A program made the translations under genes and the position numbers. Below are positions 21,061-30,316 of a stretch of 64,000 nucleotides of DNA, piece after piece. The stretch spans positions 2,200,001 through 2,264,000 of the forward strand of contig NZ_CP133781.1 of NCBI RefSeq assembly GCF_034350045.1, written 5' to 3'. Position 1 is the first letter of the stretch; the number at the start of each line of letters is the position of its first letter. The DNA comes from Pseudomonas sp. CCI4.2. GTDB taxonomy: Bacteria > Pseudomonadota > Gammaproteobacteria > Pseudomonadales > Pseudomonadaceae. The notes below the pieces were generated by a model. The model was not told where the DNA came from. It worked only from the letters and a program-made list of their open reading frames with translations, and made no database searches.

Positions 21061-21090
21061 GGCCTGGCCCTGTTTAACCAGGTTCAGGCC
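21061..21090 (+). other. Nested inverted repeat between fkpB and ispH
   Basis: An outer GGCCTG/CAGGCC stem encloses an inner CCTG/CAGG stem with a TTTAAC loop. No T-run follows. It could pause or partly terminate transcription or mark RNA processing between the two genes. Confidence 0.4.
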
Positions 21091-21136
21091 GAGCATGATG
21101 TCCTGTCACCCCAGCGTGTAGATAACGAGGCGCCCC

Positions 21137-22084
21137 ATGCAAATCAAACTCGCTAACCCCCGTGGTTTCTGTGCTGGAGTGGACCGGGCGATCGAGATCG
21201 TCAATCGTGCCCTGGAAGTCTTTGGCCCGCCGATCTACGTGCGCCATGAAGTGGTACACAACAAATTTGTCGTCGAAGACCTCCGTGCCCGTGGCGCGAT
21301 CTTCGTCGAAGAGCTTGATCAGGTACCTGACGACGTCATCGTGATTTTCAGCGCCCATGGCGTGTCTCAGGCGGTGCGCACTGAAGCCACCGGCCGTGGC
21401 CTGAAAGTGTTCGACGCCACTTGTCCGTTGGTGACCAAGGTTCACATCGAAGTTGCACGCTATAGCCGTGATGGCCGTGAGTGCGTTCTTATTGGCCATG
21501 AAGGCCATCCAGAAGTCGAAGGCACCATGGGCCAGTACGATGGCAGCAATGGCGGCGCGATTTATCTGGTGGAAGACGAAGAAGATGTCGCCAATCTTCA
21601 AGTGAACAACCCTGAAAGCCTGGCGTTTGTTACCCAGACTACGTTGTCCATGGATGACACGGGTCGGGTGATCGACGCCCTGCGCAAGCGCTTCCCGAGC
21701 ATCGGCGGCCCGCGTAAAGACGACATCTGTTACGCCACGCAAAACCGCCAGGATGCGGTCAAGCAATTGGCCAGCGAGTGTGATGTGGTGTTGGTCGTTG
21801 GTAGTCCGAACAGCTCAAACTCTAACCGTTTGCGCGAATTGGCAGAGCGCTTGTCGACACCAGCCTACTTGATCGACGGCGCCGAAGACCTGCAACGCAG
21901 CTGGTTTGACGGGGTGGAGCGGATCGGTATCACCGCAGGCGCCTCGGCCCCCGAAGTACTGGTGCGCGGCGTGATTCAGCAACTGCAAGCCTGGGGCGCG
22001 ACCGGCGCTGATGAGTTGGCAGGGCGTGCAGAACACATCACCTTTTCGATGCCCAAAGAGTTACGGGTCAAATCGTTGTTGTGA
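21137..22084 (+). CDS. ispH: 4-hydroxy-3-methylbut-2-enyl diphosphate reductase
   Basis: 315 residues. The three cysteines that bind the iron-sulfur cluster are visible: Cys12 in PRGFCAGV, the one in DATCPLV and the one in [17 protein letters not shown], the FSAHGVS loop and NSSNSNRL complete the active site. It performs the last step of the MEP pathway, making IPP and DMAPP for IspB and others. The gene ends only 6 bp from the convergent FimT-like gene. Confidence 0.97.
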   Translation: MQIKLANPRGFCAGVDRAIEIVNRALEVFGPPIYVRHEVVHNKFVVEDLRARGAIFVEELDQVPDDVIVIFSAHGVSQAVRTEATGRGLKVFDATCPLVTKVHIEVARYSRDGRECVLIGHEGHPEVEGTMGQYDGSNGGAIYLVEDEEDVANLQVNNPESLAFVTQTTLSMDDTGRVIDALRKRFPSIGGPRKDDICYATQNRQDAVKQLASECDVVLVVGSPNSSNSNRLRELAERLSTPAYLIDGAEDLQRSWFDGVERIGITAGASAPEVLVRGVIQQLQAWGATGADELAGRAEHITFSMPKELRVKSLL

Positions 22085-22090
22085 GATCGA

Positions 22091-22585
22091 TTAGCGGCAT
22101 GGTCGCGGATGGGCTTGGTCGCTCTCCAATCGAACCCTGCCGCTGGCCGCAACCACGATCTGATAATGACTGATGGGCTTCTGTGTGTCGCAGACCAGCA
22201 ATGTCCCGTTGCTGGTCAGGGCAGAACCTAAGCCATTGAACCGCACATAGGGTTTTCCTCGGAAATTACCGGTAATCGGTACTTTTCCGCCGCTGGCGTG
22301 CTCGCGCAATACTTCGCTGTACTCCCCACCCGCAGCTTTGTGCTCGAGCATAATCCGCCAGCCAACGCTCCAGTTGTCATCTATCGCATGAACCAAAACC
22401 GGTGTGTTGCGCAGGATCGCCTCGGTGCGCGCAGATCGAAGCGCACTGGTTAGTTGGTTAGCGACCTCCGTGCGCCGCTGAGACTCAACCAATTGCCCAA
22501 ACCCCGGAACCGCCAGTTGCGCGGCGACGGCGATCAATGCCAAACCGGCCATCAATTGAATAAGACCCACACCTGTTTGCTTCAT
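22091..22585 (-). CDS. GspH/FimT-family pseudopilin, extra set, atypical prepilin signal
   Basis: 164 residues from the ATG at 22585 (MKQTGVGLIQLMAGLALIAV). The short leader ends in Gly and is followed by a hydrophobic helix, then the SQRRTEVANQLTSALRSARTEAILRN segment typical of GspH/FimT (quoted in part: SALRSARTEAILRN). Aligned to the standard G-FTLIEL motif, the Glu at mature position 5 is Gln (G-VGLIQLM), which is unusual because Glu5 normally guides assembly and N-methylation. It is divergent from the extra PilV-PilE genes and convergent with ispH. It probably belongs to the same extra minor-pilin set, or it may be a displaced FimT. Confidence 0.8.
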   Translation of the reverse strand: MKQTGVGLIQLMAGLALIAVAAQLAVPGFGQLVESQRRTEVANQLTSALRSARTEAILRNTPVLVHAIDDNWSVGWRIMLEHKAAGGEYSEVLREHASGGKVPITGNFRGKPYVRFNGLGSALTSNGTLLVCDTQKPISHYQIVVAASGRVRLESDQAHPRPCR

Positions 22586-22791
22586 GCTCGGCGTCCTTGC
22601 GTGTCCATCAGGTTCGCTAGAAAACACCTGATTCGCTCTGGTTCCTAGCCCTTGGCTCGCTTGAATTGTCAGCCACTGTGTCGACGGAACGAACAGCTAA
22701 AGAGTTACAAATCAGGCCACACATCCGCACCCCGATTGCCGTTTTATCGACTTCACTGGTCGGACGAATTGGTTTTGGAGGGAGCCTACTG

Positions 22792-23253
22792 ATGCGTGAG
22801 GGAAACGACTATGTTCAAACCGGAATGACGCTGATCGAGGTGCTGATTGCTCTGCTGATTCTCGCCATCGGTTTGCTGGGCGCGGCGGCGTTACAGCTCA
22901 ATGCGTTGAAGTACACCGACAGCGCGATGCTCCACAGCCACGCCAGCTTCGTCGCCCACGACATGATGGAACGCATCCGCGCCAACCCGGATGTGGATTA
23001 CACCCTGGCTTCGCTAGCGTCTGCGCCCCCAGTAGGCAATCTCGCGATGCCGCGCGACCAGGACCTGTTTGACTTCGCCACCAGCATCAATGCTTTCGCT
23101 GGCAACGATGCCGATGCCAGCATCGCGGTGATCGGGCGGGCCGTGGAAATCACGATCACCTGGAACGACTCCAGAGCCGCCAATGTACTCAACGAGCTGC
23201 AGACATTCAGGCTGAGCAGCCGCGTCGCGGTTGATGTAGGGGCGCGTCCATGA
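22792..23253 (+). CDS. pilV: PilV-type minor pilin, extra set
   Basis: 153 residues. The start at 22792 is chosen because GGAGGGAG lies just upstream and it gives a short prepilin leader (MREGNDYVQTG) before MTLIEVLIALLILAIGLLGA; a longer open frame upstream lacks such features. Glu5 is present. LNALKYTDSAMLHSHAS and DMMERIRANPD are typical of PilV, a type II/IV priming-complex pseudopilin processed by PilD (47862-48734). The stop overlaps the next start by 4 bp (ATGA), so it is co-translated with the PilW-type gene. Confidence 0.88.
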   Translation: MREGNDYVQTGMTLIEVLIALLILAIGLLGAAALQLNALKYTDSAMLHSHASFVAHDMMERIRANPDVDYTLASLASAPPVGNLAMPRDQDLFDFATSINAFAGNDADASIAVIGRAVEITITWNDSRAANVLNELQTFRLSSRVAVDVGARP

Positions 23254-23930
23254 AGCAGGCGTCCGAGGGCTTCGGCCTGATCGAAATTATGCTGGCGATG
23301 ACCCTAGGACTGGTTATTACCCTTGGCCTGACTCAGTTGTTCATCGGCGCCAAAAATACCTACATCAGCCAAAACGCCTCGGCATTCATGCAAGAAGATG
23401 CGCGATTTCTACTGAGCAAAATGCTTCAGGAAATTCGCATGGTGGGCATGTTTGGTTGCCTGCAGACGATAGATGATTCCGGCAGAGGCTTTTCTGCAGC
23501 ACGGCAAACGCCGATCCGCTGGAACAACGCCAAACACACCTTGACCTTGGTGACCGCTGATGTCGGCACCACCGGCGGTAAAGCCGACTGGGTCGTATTA
23601 TCCGACTGTGAGTCCTCCGCCACCGCTTATGCCGGAGACCGTGAGCCAGGCCCCGGCCAATTGAAATTCCCGATCCGCCAAATCACCTACGCCTACGACC
23701 GTCGCGGCGGTGAAATCAGCGGACTGATCAAAAACGTCAGCGCGTTCTCGGTGTTGTTTGGCGTGGCCAATACGGTTGAAGACACACCGGTTTCACGCTA
23801 CGCCGCCAACCCTGCCGATCCCAGACTAATTAGAAGCGTTCGTCTGAGTCTTACCCTGAGCGATCCAGCCAAGCGGGTTGAAGACCAGACGTTCACAGTC
23901 GTCGCCGCACTGCGAAACAGGCTCGGATAG
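23250..23930 (+). CDS. PilW-type minor pilin, extra set
   Basis: 226 residues. The prepilin motif is MKQASEG-FGLIEIMLAMTLGL, with Glu5 present, and the sequence FIGAKNTYISQNASAFMQED is typical of PilW/GspJ-like proteins. The C-terminal part (RLIRSVRLSLTLSDPAKR) is also typical. It overlaps the PilV-type gene by 4 bp. It is shorter than the PilW of the other set (266 aa), and the two share little obvious sequence beyond the N-terminal helix, so they are not recent copies. Confidence 0.85.
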   Translation: MKQASEGFGLIEIMLAMTLGLVITLGLTQLFIGAKNTYISQNASAFMQEDARFLLSKMLQEIRMVGMFGCLQTIDDSGRGFSAARQTPIRWNNAKHTLTLVTADVGTTGGKADWVVLSDCESSATAYAGDREPGPGQLKFPIRQITYAYDRRGGEISGLIKNVSAFSVLFGVANTVEDTPVSRYAANPADPRLIRSVRLSLTLSDPAKRVEDQTFTVVAALRNRLG

Positions 23931-24010
23931 GTGAGAAGCAACAACACAATCCCTGTAGTAGCCAACATGTGCCGTTGAAATACTCGTATTTATTAATGAG
24001 TGAAGTCTTC

Positions 24011-24520
24011 ATGAATATCCACAGCCAACACGGAATGGTGTTGTTAGTCAGCTTGGTGTTTCTGCTGTTGATTAGCCTGATCGGCGTTTCATCCCTGCAA
24101 AACGCCGCCCTTCAGGAAAAAATGGCCGGGAGCGTAAAGCTACGTGATCAGTCATTTCAAGCAGCAGAAGCGGCGTTGCGAATCGGCGAATCGGCGGTGC
24201 AACAACCGGGTTACTCGCTGGCGCGCTGCATAGCCGTCACCACCTGCGCGCCTCCGCCTGAGGCGTTCGACATTACTGCACCCGGATCGAACCCGACTTC
24301 CGGCGTGACTTGGAGAGCTGTAAATGGAGGGTTCTACGCCGTGCAAAACTTCGCCGAAACAACTGAACCGGTAAACGTACCACTGCCAGCAGAAGGGAAG
24401 GAGCCGAAAGTATGGACCTTGTATCGAATAACCGGCGTGGGCATCCAAGGCAACTCCAGAACAGTGTTGGAAAGCGTCTACGTGTTCGGGCGCCGCATTA
24501 TGTGGCGGCAAATACAGTGA
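24011..24520 (+). CDS. PilX-type minor pilin, extra set
   Basis: 169 residues from the ATG at 24011 ([20 protein letters not shown]). An in-frame ATG at 23996 is an alternative, and neither has a strong Shine-Dalgarno. The helix [20 protein letters not shown] and the [16 protein letters not shown] stretch are the PilX N-terminal signature. As in other PilX/GspK proteins there is no Glu5. GspK-like proteins usually cap the pilus tip. The stop codon overlaps the GTG start of the next gene by 4 bp. Confidence 0.83.
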   Translation: MNIHSQHGMVLLVSLVFLLLISLIGVSSLQNAALQEKMAGSVKLRDQSFQAAEAALRIGESAVQQPGYSLARCIAVTTCAPPPEAFDITAPGSNPTSGVTWRAVNGGFYAVQNFAETTEPVNVPLPAEGKEPKVWTLYRITGVGIQGNSRTVLESVYVFGRRIMWRQIQ

Positions 24521-24936
24521 GTCGCCAATGCGGCTTAACCCTGATCGAAATGATGATTGTCATCGCAATAGTCGGCATCCTCGCCGCCGTCGCTTATCCC
24601 AGCTACACCGAGTACTTGAAACGGGCTCACCGCTCGGAGATCGCTGGGTTGCTGACCGACACGGCGCAACAGCTGGAACGGTTTTATTCACGCAATGGGC
24701 AGTATTCGGATGTTACGGGGCCGCCTGCTGTGGGGTTGGAGATTACGCAGGGAAATCGGGTGTATACCGTGGCGGCGGAGCGGGGGATTCAGTCATTTAC
24801 GCTGACTGCGATGCCTATTGCGACGGGGGTGATGAGTGGGGATAAGTGTGGGGGGTTTTTGATGGATAACGTGGGTAAACGCGACAACTTAAACTTGGCC
24901 GGTGGAGCTACGTCCACACTGTGCTGGGGCCGTTAA
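24517..24936 (+). CDS. PilE-type minor pilin, extra set (GTG start)
   Basis: 139 residues. The proposed GTG start at 24517 overlaps the TGA of the PilX-type gene (GTGA) and yields a five-residue-plus leader (M/V-SRQCG) before [20 protein letters not shown], with Glu5 present. Longer in-frame starts would put 35 extra residues in front of the prepilin site and lie inside the preceding gene. The C-terminal half has a Cys pair (DKCGGF ... TLCWGR), as in PilE proteins. It closes the extra set and is convergent with the canonical pilE, with an inverted repeat between. Confidence 0.85.
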   Translation: MSRQCGLTLIEMMIVIAIVGILAAVAYPSYTEYLKRAHRSEIAGLLTDTAQQLERFYSRNGQYSDVTGPPAVGLEITQGNRVYTVAAERGIQSFTLTAMPIATGVMSGDKCGGFLMDNVGKRDNLNLAGGATSTLCWGR

Positions 24937-24939
24937 CCC

Positions 24940-24974
24940 GTTCAAAAGCGCAGCGGAAGGCTGGGCTTTTGAAC
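24940..24974. terminator. Hairpin between the two convergent pilin operons
   Basis: Perfect 10-bp arms GTTCAAAAGC and GCTTTTGAAC, with a further CAGC/GCTG pairing inside. The four T (or A) bases in the arms suit bidirectional termination for both pilE-type genes. Confidence 0.65.
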
Positions 24975-24982
24975 TGGAAAAT

Positions 24983-25390
24983 CTATTGCCAGCAGCTCGC
25001 AGTAACCGGTGATTTGACACCCGTTTGATCAGTGCTCAATGTCCCGCAGCTATCACTTGACTGCGCACCTTGTGGAACGACCTGAAGAGAATAGGTCGTG
25101 GCGCCTGGGATACCGTTAAAGCTGATGATATATTTTCCGCTTGGGGATGTGGCATTGGTAATGCCTATGGCGGCCAAATTAGACGCCGAATAATTGCTGT
25201 TTTGAGCATAGTAGCGCTCCATCCGAGCGACCCCGTCAGCCAGCTGTGCAATCCCTTCCGAGCGATAACCATGCAGTGCATGCGCGGTATAGCTCGGGTA
25301 GGCAATCGCAGCAAGGATGCCAATGATTGCCACGGTGATCATCAATTCTATCAGCGTAAAACCGTGCTGGCCTTTCGTGTCATTGCGCAT
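24983..25390 (-). CDS. pilE: Type IV minor pilin PilE
   Basis: 135 residues, [26 protein letters not shown] with Glu5, then [22 protein letters not shown]-terminal Cys pair (DSCGTL ... ASCWQ) probably forms the disulfide loop. It is the last gene of the fimU-pilV-pilW-pilX-pilY1-pilE operon, starting 9 bp after the pilY1 stop, as in other Pseudomonas (where pilY2 may intervene; none is seen here). PilE connects the priming complex to the major pilin PilA. Confidence 0.93.
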   Translation of the reverse strand: MRNDTKGQHGFTLIELMITVAIIGILAAIAYPSYTAHALHGYRSEGIAQLADGVARMERYYAQNSNYSASNLAAIGITNATSPSGKYIISFNGIPGATTYSLQVVPQGAQSSDSCGTLSTDQTGVKSPVTASCWQ

Positions 25391-25399
25391 GCTTAGTTC

Positions 25400-28300
25400 C
25401 TAAGGCGAGGGGATAACGCGCCAAGTTTGGCGGCCATTATAAAATGTTCCGCCGTTATAGTTAGTGCCAATGCCACCGCCACTATTAAAAAGTGTCCCGG
25501 TGAGCGATCCATTGTTTGCGCCAGAAGTCACGGTAAAACCACCTGCGCCAGTACTGAAAGCACTGACAACGGTTGAATTGTATTTGTCGGTGCTGGTAAT
25601 GGTTCCATTTTGGGAAAGGTTGAATACCGTAAAGTTGGTTCGGCCGCCGGTCGTTGGATCCAGGCCATAGGTCCATCCGATTAGACCCGGTGAACAAATA
25701 TCAGTGCTGGGTGTACGTGTAGAGGCAAGCAGTACACTGCCAGAAATGATCAGCGGATCAACTATCCGCTCGCCCAGTAAGGAGCTGCTGGCGGTCAGAT
25801 CCAGATACCAGCCAAATTTTGTCGTCCAATCCACGGTGTTATTACTGATAATCCGAATAGCCGTTGTGATGCCGTTAAATGTAGCACTGTTATCCTGCGT
25901 CGTAATCGTTTGGGCTTGTAGACTGGCCCGCGCAAGGTTAGGGGTGCTCGCGGTACTCGGTTGTTTATCCCAAATGCCATATAACGTCTGGAGATCTGTA
26001 TTGGCCTTGTCTGCGGTCGTGAAATAGCGGCCGGTCCCGAAGATCACCAGAGTGCCCACTCCGCTTGGGTGAGCCACGACCACTGGGGGGGCTGTAATGG
26101 ATTGAACTGCTGAACCCGCTGTGTCGCTCACCGTCGCCTTATAAAGGGGGGTGGTGCCACCAAAGGAAATGGCGAAGCTACTAGAGCTGCTGCCAAGAAA
26201 GTCGAATCGCCATAGATTACCGAGCAGATCGCCGGCGTATACATAGTCAGCGATGCCGTCGGAGTTCGAGTCCAATATCACCGGTGACGACAGGCCATTG
26301 TTACCGCCGATGGGTGTCTTTATTTCGGTCACGAGGCCGGTGCCAACGTCGATAACGAATAGCGCTGCCACGCCATTGTTGCCGCTGTAACCATTGCCTA
26401 CGACGACGCCCCAGTTTCCTGAATTCAGCCTGGCAATGACCGGCGTAGAGAAGCTGTAGCCCAAATCGGAATTCGCTTGGGAGGTGAACTCCCAAAGCAG
26501 GGTGATGTTGTCCGGATCGGTGACGTCCAAGGCGAATATCTCACGCCCGCCGCCGCCCAGCGTACCGATCAAAACGGTGTGCCACGCTCCGCTGAAGTAG
26601 ACGTCTGAAGTAACCGGTGTGCCGTTAACAAAATATCGATGCAGCGAGGGGTCTGAATTATAGGTGCTGGCACTTAACTTGCTGAGGTTGGGGATCACGG
26701 CGGTTGGGATGAAGGCAAACTTTTCGACACCGGTAGTGGTGTCGAATGCGTGCAACATACCGTCGTTGGCGCCCACATATACTTGACCGCGGCGGGTGGT
26801 TTGGGTGGTTTTGAACGTCGAGTAGGCACCCACTGGCCCACTCAAGGTTTCTGCAACCGAGGGAACGAAGTTGGCGGTGCTGACGATCACAGGTGCAGAG
26901 TCTACGATGTCGCCTATCAATGAGGCTCGTTTGCGATAGGTCGATATCTCATTGCTGGTGTCGCCACGAATGAAGTCGACTTGTGCTGAGGTCAACGTGC
27001 CCATCGGGAGATTAGCAAAGGAGAAGCTCTGCAGGGCTGTACCGGTCGAGTTAGCCATTTTGATCTGTCTCGAGCCCCACGGCGGCACTTGTTGGCTGGC
27101 CACCCAGTTGATCGCCGAACTCGTCGTAATACTTGTTCCCACCGTCGTGGTCGTAAAGGTTGTTTTGGTCAGGTCTCCACTCCAGTAGGCGACGTTCATG
27201 CTGTTCACGTAAGTGGAATTAGAGCTGCTGGTGCCTAGTGTATGCAATACTGCCGGTGCGCTGACTGAACTATTTGTTTGCAAAATTTGATTAAAGGCTT
27301 TGGACAGTTGAGCTTTTAACGTAGAGGCGTTGGTGACCAAAAAGTAGTTGTTAGGTGTCTTAGCCGTGTTCGAGTCCCACTGTCCAGAGACTGGCAAGCT
27401 GCTGGACGTATTGGTCGAGTTACCGAATCCGCCCCACTTGGCGGCGTACCAGAGTGGATTTTGCAGGTTGGTGACAGCGCTCGTCGATGACGCGGAGAAG
27501 TTGCGTGTATGGCTAGTGCTCGCGATACCGTTGATTGTTACGGGGACGCTGTTAGTCAGCATGCCGGGTAATTGGCTGGTTGTACCCGTGCACGGGCATT
27601 GGCCGGGTAAATTCGTTCCAGGCGTGTCCAGCGCGTAGTTGTTTGTAGTGGTTGAGCCCCCTCCACCCCTTACTTCCATGTAGATGCCATCATGCGTAGT
27701 ACCAGAGATGGTATAACCCATGTGCGATTCGTAGCCCGCAGCCGAGTAAGTTGTCTGCAGCGTAACATCCAGCGTCCCGAGTGCATTGACCGCTACCGTA
27801 TAAAGCACGATGGCGTCCATATCAAAGTCGCAACCTTGGGTGCAATCGTCGTACACAACCCGGAAAACAGCTTGTGCCCGGCCTCCGTTCACGGTTGTGT
27901 CGAAGGGTTGGCCAGGCATGTTATAGAGCGAATCTATGTAGAAACCACTGAAGCGTTCAGTCGCGAAGTTGGGGGCGGTGCTGACAACTTTACCAAAAGG
28001 TACTAGCGTAATGATGCCGCTGCCGAGGGGTATTTGAATCCGCGGTAACGTCGAGGAGAGGGCAATAGAAAACGTTTGAACTTTTTGATTGCCAATCGAT
28101 GTGATGGGATTGGTGTTAGCATAATAAGCAACTGCTGCTGCATCATAAGTCCCCTGTCTCGTAGGTTCATCCGGAAGCCCACGTATGCTACCGAAGCTTG
28201 ATGCGGTCTTGGCGGTAGGCGCGGAATCGTTAAGAGTCGGCACTTCACCGATATTGATACTTGCGCTACCCCCTATCTCGTTGTTCCATATGGTGCTGCC

Positions 28301-29725
28301 CAAGGTTGAAACGTTCAGCGACGTTAAGGCAGTGGTCGCCGTCGGAAGACCGGTGGTAGCAAAGCTGCTACCAGGGAGGTCCGAGTCATAACTTGGGTTT
28401 ACGTCGCTGAATAAGGTCTCAAACGGTTTGGAACAGCTAGGGTAAGTAGGGGGGGTAGCATTCGCGTCCGGTGTACTAGAGTAAGGGTTTGTCCAACTGC
28501 TCAACCCGCTAAGACCGAGTGCCGTATCAGCTGCACCGGAAAGATAGCCATTGGTGGGAGTTACAGTGCCACTAAAGTAGCGCATTGTTTCATACATCAT
28601 TTCTGCCAGTGGATTTCCCGCGTTTGGGCAGGTTGAGTTTAGCGGGATGGTGATAGAGGGGCACGTGAGAGGGCTTAATATTAAGCCGTCGAGTGTCCCG
28701 ATGATGGCACCTTTAGTATAGGTTGAGCCCGTTTGGGTCCCGAAAATACCAGTGGAGGAATCAATTTCGCTGGCAAAGCTGCCCATAGCCTTGCGCAGGG
28801 CTCCGCCTTGTAGATTGTTCGTGTAAGTGCCGGTCATCAGACCAAAGTACATCTGATTGCCCTCACCGTAATCATGAAGGATGCCAGTGGGCTTGTATTG
28901 GCCATTCGGATACAGCTTGCAATTTGTTTCCAAAAAGCCGGTTTTACAGGCCTCTACCCTGACGGCAAAGTCAACGGGGGCGACAGTAATATCGACGAGG
29001 CTTGTGTTGGTGGCGGTGGTTCCGCCCTCAACAACTTCCCGGGAAACCCAGCCAAATATACGGACGTTGGCAATATTTGGAAGCACCCTTAGCAGTGGAG
29101 GGTACTGGGCTTCAACGGTGCCTTGGCTGTTGTTTGCAAAAAGTGTGTAGTTGCCGGAAGAGGGGTTCGAATAAGGTGTGTAGTCGGAGAGATTGTAGCC
29201 ATCTACTGTCAGGCTATTATATTCCTTGCCCCAGGTTTGGGCGTTCGTGGATATATAGGCCCTGGACAGGATGGTTTGTGTTGCGGTGTCGACATAGCGA
29301 TAGCCGCCATACAGTACTTTTCGTAACGCGTCGGCCCTGGAAGTGGTCAGGTAATTGAGGTAGTCGCCGCTCCAGTTACCACTGCATTTTTTAGTGACGG
29401 TAATCGATGTTGGAGAAAAATAACTACCCCCATAGGTGTAGCATTTTCCCGAATCGAAATAACCCAAGTAGGTGATTGACGGTTTGTAGCGGATGTCGAT
29501 AGACCCATCACCGTCCAGATCGGAGGCATCGTTATAGGCCGGAAAAAAAAGCTTGTTGTCGCGTTCTACCAGCAGCATGTTTAACGGCGGAACGGCGGCG
29601 TTCACGAAGTTTGGCAACTGCGCGGGGACTTGGCTGATGGTGGCCGCTTCTGTCGTTGAGCCGTTAAAAATAAGCAAACCGGTCAGTGCGATGAAAATAC
29701 TGTGAATTTTTTTTAAGCAAGTCAT
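25400..29725 (-). CDS. pilY1: PilY1-type pilus tip protein with beta-propeller
   Basis: 1441 residues, clearly longer than the ~1160 of P. aeruginosa PilY1. The signal peptide ends near TTEAA (residue 28). Near the N-terminus a DxDxDGxxD loop (D69, D71, D73, D77) could bind calcium. The C-terminal third is the PilC/PilY1 beta-propeller (RRGQVYVGANDGMLHAFD, GGGGREIFALDV), with a second loop, DSNSDGIAD, at residues 1152-1160. This is the regulatory calcium site known in the family. The middle is Ser/Thr/Asn-rich, and base composition looks more AT-rich than the housekeeping genes. It acts at the pilus tip as adhesin, mechanosensor and extension control. It lies 24 bp after pilX. Confidence 0.95.
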   Translation of the reverse strand: MTCLKKIHSIFIALTGLLIFNGSTTEAATISQVPAQLPNFVNAAVPPLNMLLVERDNKLFFPAYNDASDLDGDGSIDIRYKPSITYLGYFDSGKCYTYGGSYFSPTSITVTKKCSGNWSGDYLNYLTTSRADALRKVLYGGYRYVDTATQTILSRAYISTNAQTWGKEYNSLTVDGYNLSDYTPYSNPSSGNYTLFANNSQGTVEAQYPPLLRVLPNIANVRIFGWVSREVVEGGTTATNTSLVDITVAPVDFAVRVEACKTGFLETNCKLYPNGQYKPTGILHDYGEGNQMYFGLMTGTYTNNLQGGALRKAMGSFASEIDSSTGIFGTQTGSTYTKGAIIGTLDGLILSPLTCPSITIPLNSTCPNAGNPLAEMMYETMRYFSGTVTPTNGYLSGAADTALGLSGLSSWTNPYSSTPDANATPPTYPSCSKPFETLFSDVNPSYDSDLPGSSFATTGLPTATTALTSLNVSTLGSTIWNNEIGGSASINIGEVPTLNDSAPTAKTASSFGSIRGLPDEPTRQGTYDAAAVAYYANTNPITSIGNQKVQTFSIALSSTLPRIQIPLGSGIITLVPFGKVVSTAPNFATERFSGFYIDSLYNMPGQPFDTTVNGGRAQAVFRVVYDDCTQGCDFDMDAIVLYTVAVNALGTLDVTLQTTYSAAGYESHMGYTISGTTHDGIYMEVRGGGGSTTTNNYALDTPGTNLPGQCPCTGTTSQLPGMLTNSVPVTINGIASTSHTRNFSASSTSAVTNLQNPLWYAAKWGGFGNSTNTSSSLPVSGQWDSNTAKTPNNYFLVTNASTLKAQLSKAFNQILQTNSSVSAPAVLHTLGTSSSNSTYVNSMNVAYWSGDLTKTTFTTTTVGTSITTSSAINWVASQQVPPWGSRQIKMANSTGTALQSFSFANLPMGTLTSAQVDFIRGDTSNEISTYRKRASLIGDIVDSAPVIVSTANFVPSVAETLSGPVGAYSTFKTTQTTRRGQVYVGANDGMLHAFDTTTGVEKFAFIPTAVIPNLSKLSASTYNSDPSLHRYFVNGTPVTSDVYFSGAWHTVLIGTLGGGGREIFALDVTDPDNITLLWEFTSQANSDLGYSFSTPVIARLNSGNWGVVVGNGYSGNNGVAALFVIDVGTGLVTEIKTPIGGNNGLSSPVILDSNSDGIADYVYAGDLLGNLWRFDFLGSSSSSFAISFGGTTPLYKATVSDTAGSAVQSITAPPVVVAHPSGVGTLVIFGTGRYFTTADKANTDLQTLYGIWDKQPSTASTPNLARASLQAQTITTQDNSATFNGITTAIRIISNNTVDWTTKFGWYLDLTASSSLLGERIVDPLIISGSVLLASTRTPSTDICSPGLIGWTYGLDPTTGGRTNFTVFNLSQNGTITSTDKYNSTVVSAFSTGAGGFTVTSGANNGSLTGTLFNSGGGIGTNYNGGTFYNGRQTWRVIPSP

Positions 29726-29749
29726 GGGTTATCCAGTATTGGCATCTAC

Positions 29750-30316
29750 TTAGGGGTAATAACGGGCGATCACTGTACGCAAGATGACGCGTTGAGTCGT
29801 GGTATCACTGGTGCACAATACGGTAGACGCGCATGCATTGACTTCGTAGTACCAAGCGCCACACCCTTTGATTGCACAGCTATTCTGGCTTTTGCCGTCC
29901 AACATTCCAAGTTGTACGACGTACCATTGAATTTTCGTATTGTATGCCGTCGCGGCGGTGGCCATGTTTGTAGCGTTAGCCGCTACGAATTGGCTAGGTG
30001 TATCGACGCTGGAAGTTGCCGTAAGCTCAGACTGCACCCACGGTAGGCAGGTTGTTGTCGTGCAGGTTTTAACCGATGTGGGGGCTACGGTCGTGCCGAT
30101 ACTTAGCTCTCCCATGCGTAGACCCGCTTCCGCTGCGCTCCTCAGGGTCTTTTGCTGTTTTAGATTGGCCGTGATGCGAGACTCAAGCGATACTCCGCGC
30201 ATGCTGGAAATGGCCAAAACAGTAATGATCAGCAGAAATATAATGGCAACTACCAACGTTATACCCGCCTGTTGGCGCGCCATGGGGAAATGGGTCGAGC
30301 GCAAGGACACGTTCAT
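29750..30316 (-). CDS. pilX: Type IV minor pilin PilX
   Basis: 188 residues. The ATG at 30316 overlaps the pilW stop by 4 bp (ATGA), which supports this start over the internal MARQQAG start at 30283. After the leader comes G-ITLVVAIIFLLIITVLAISSM without Glu5, then SLESRITANLKQQKTLRSAAEAGLRMGE (quoted in part: TLRSAAEAGLRMGE), typical of PilX. Several cysteine pairs (TCTTTTC, NSCAIKGC) suggest disulfides. It is part of the PilVWXY1E priming subcomplex. Confidence 0.92.
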   Translation of the reverse strand: MNVSLRSTHFPMARQQAGITLVVAIIFLLIITVLAISSMRGVSLESRITANLKQQKTLRSAAEAGLRMGELSIGTTVAPTSVKTCTTTTCLPWVQSELTATSSVDTPSQFVAANATNMATAATAYNTKIQWYVVQLGMLDGKSQNSCAIKGCGAWYYEVNACASTVLCTSDTTTQRVILRTVIARYYP

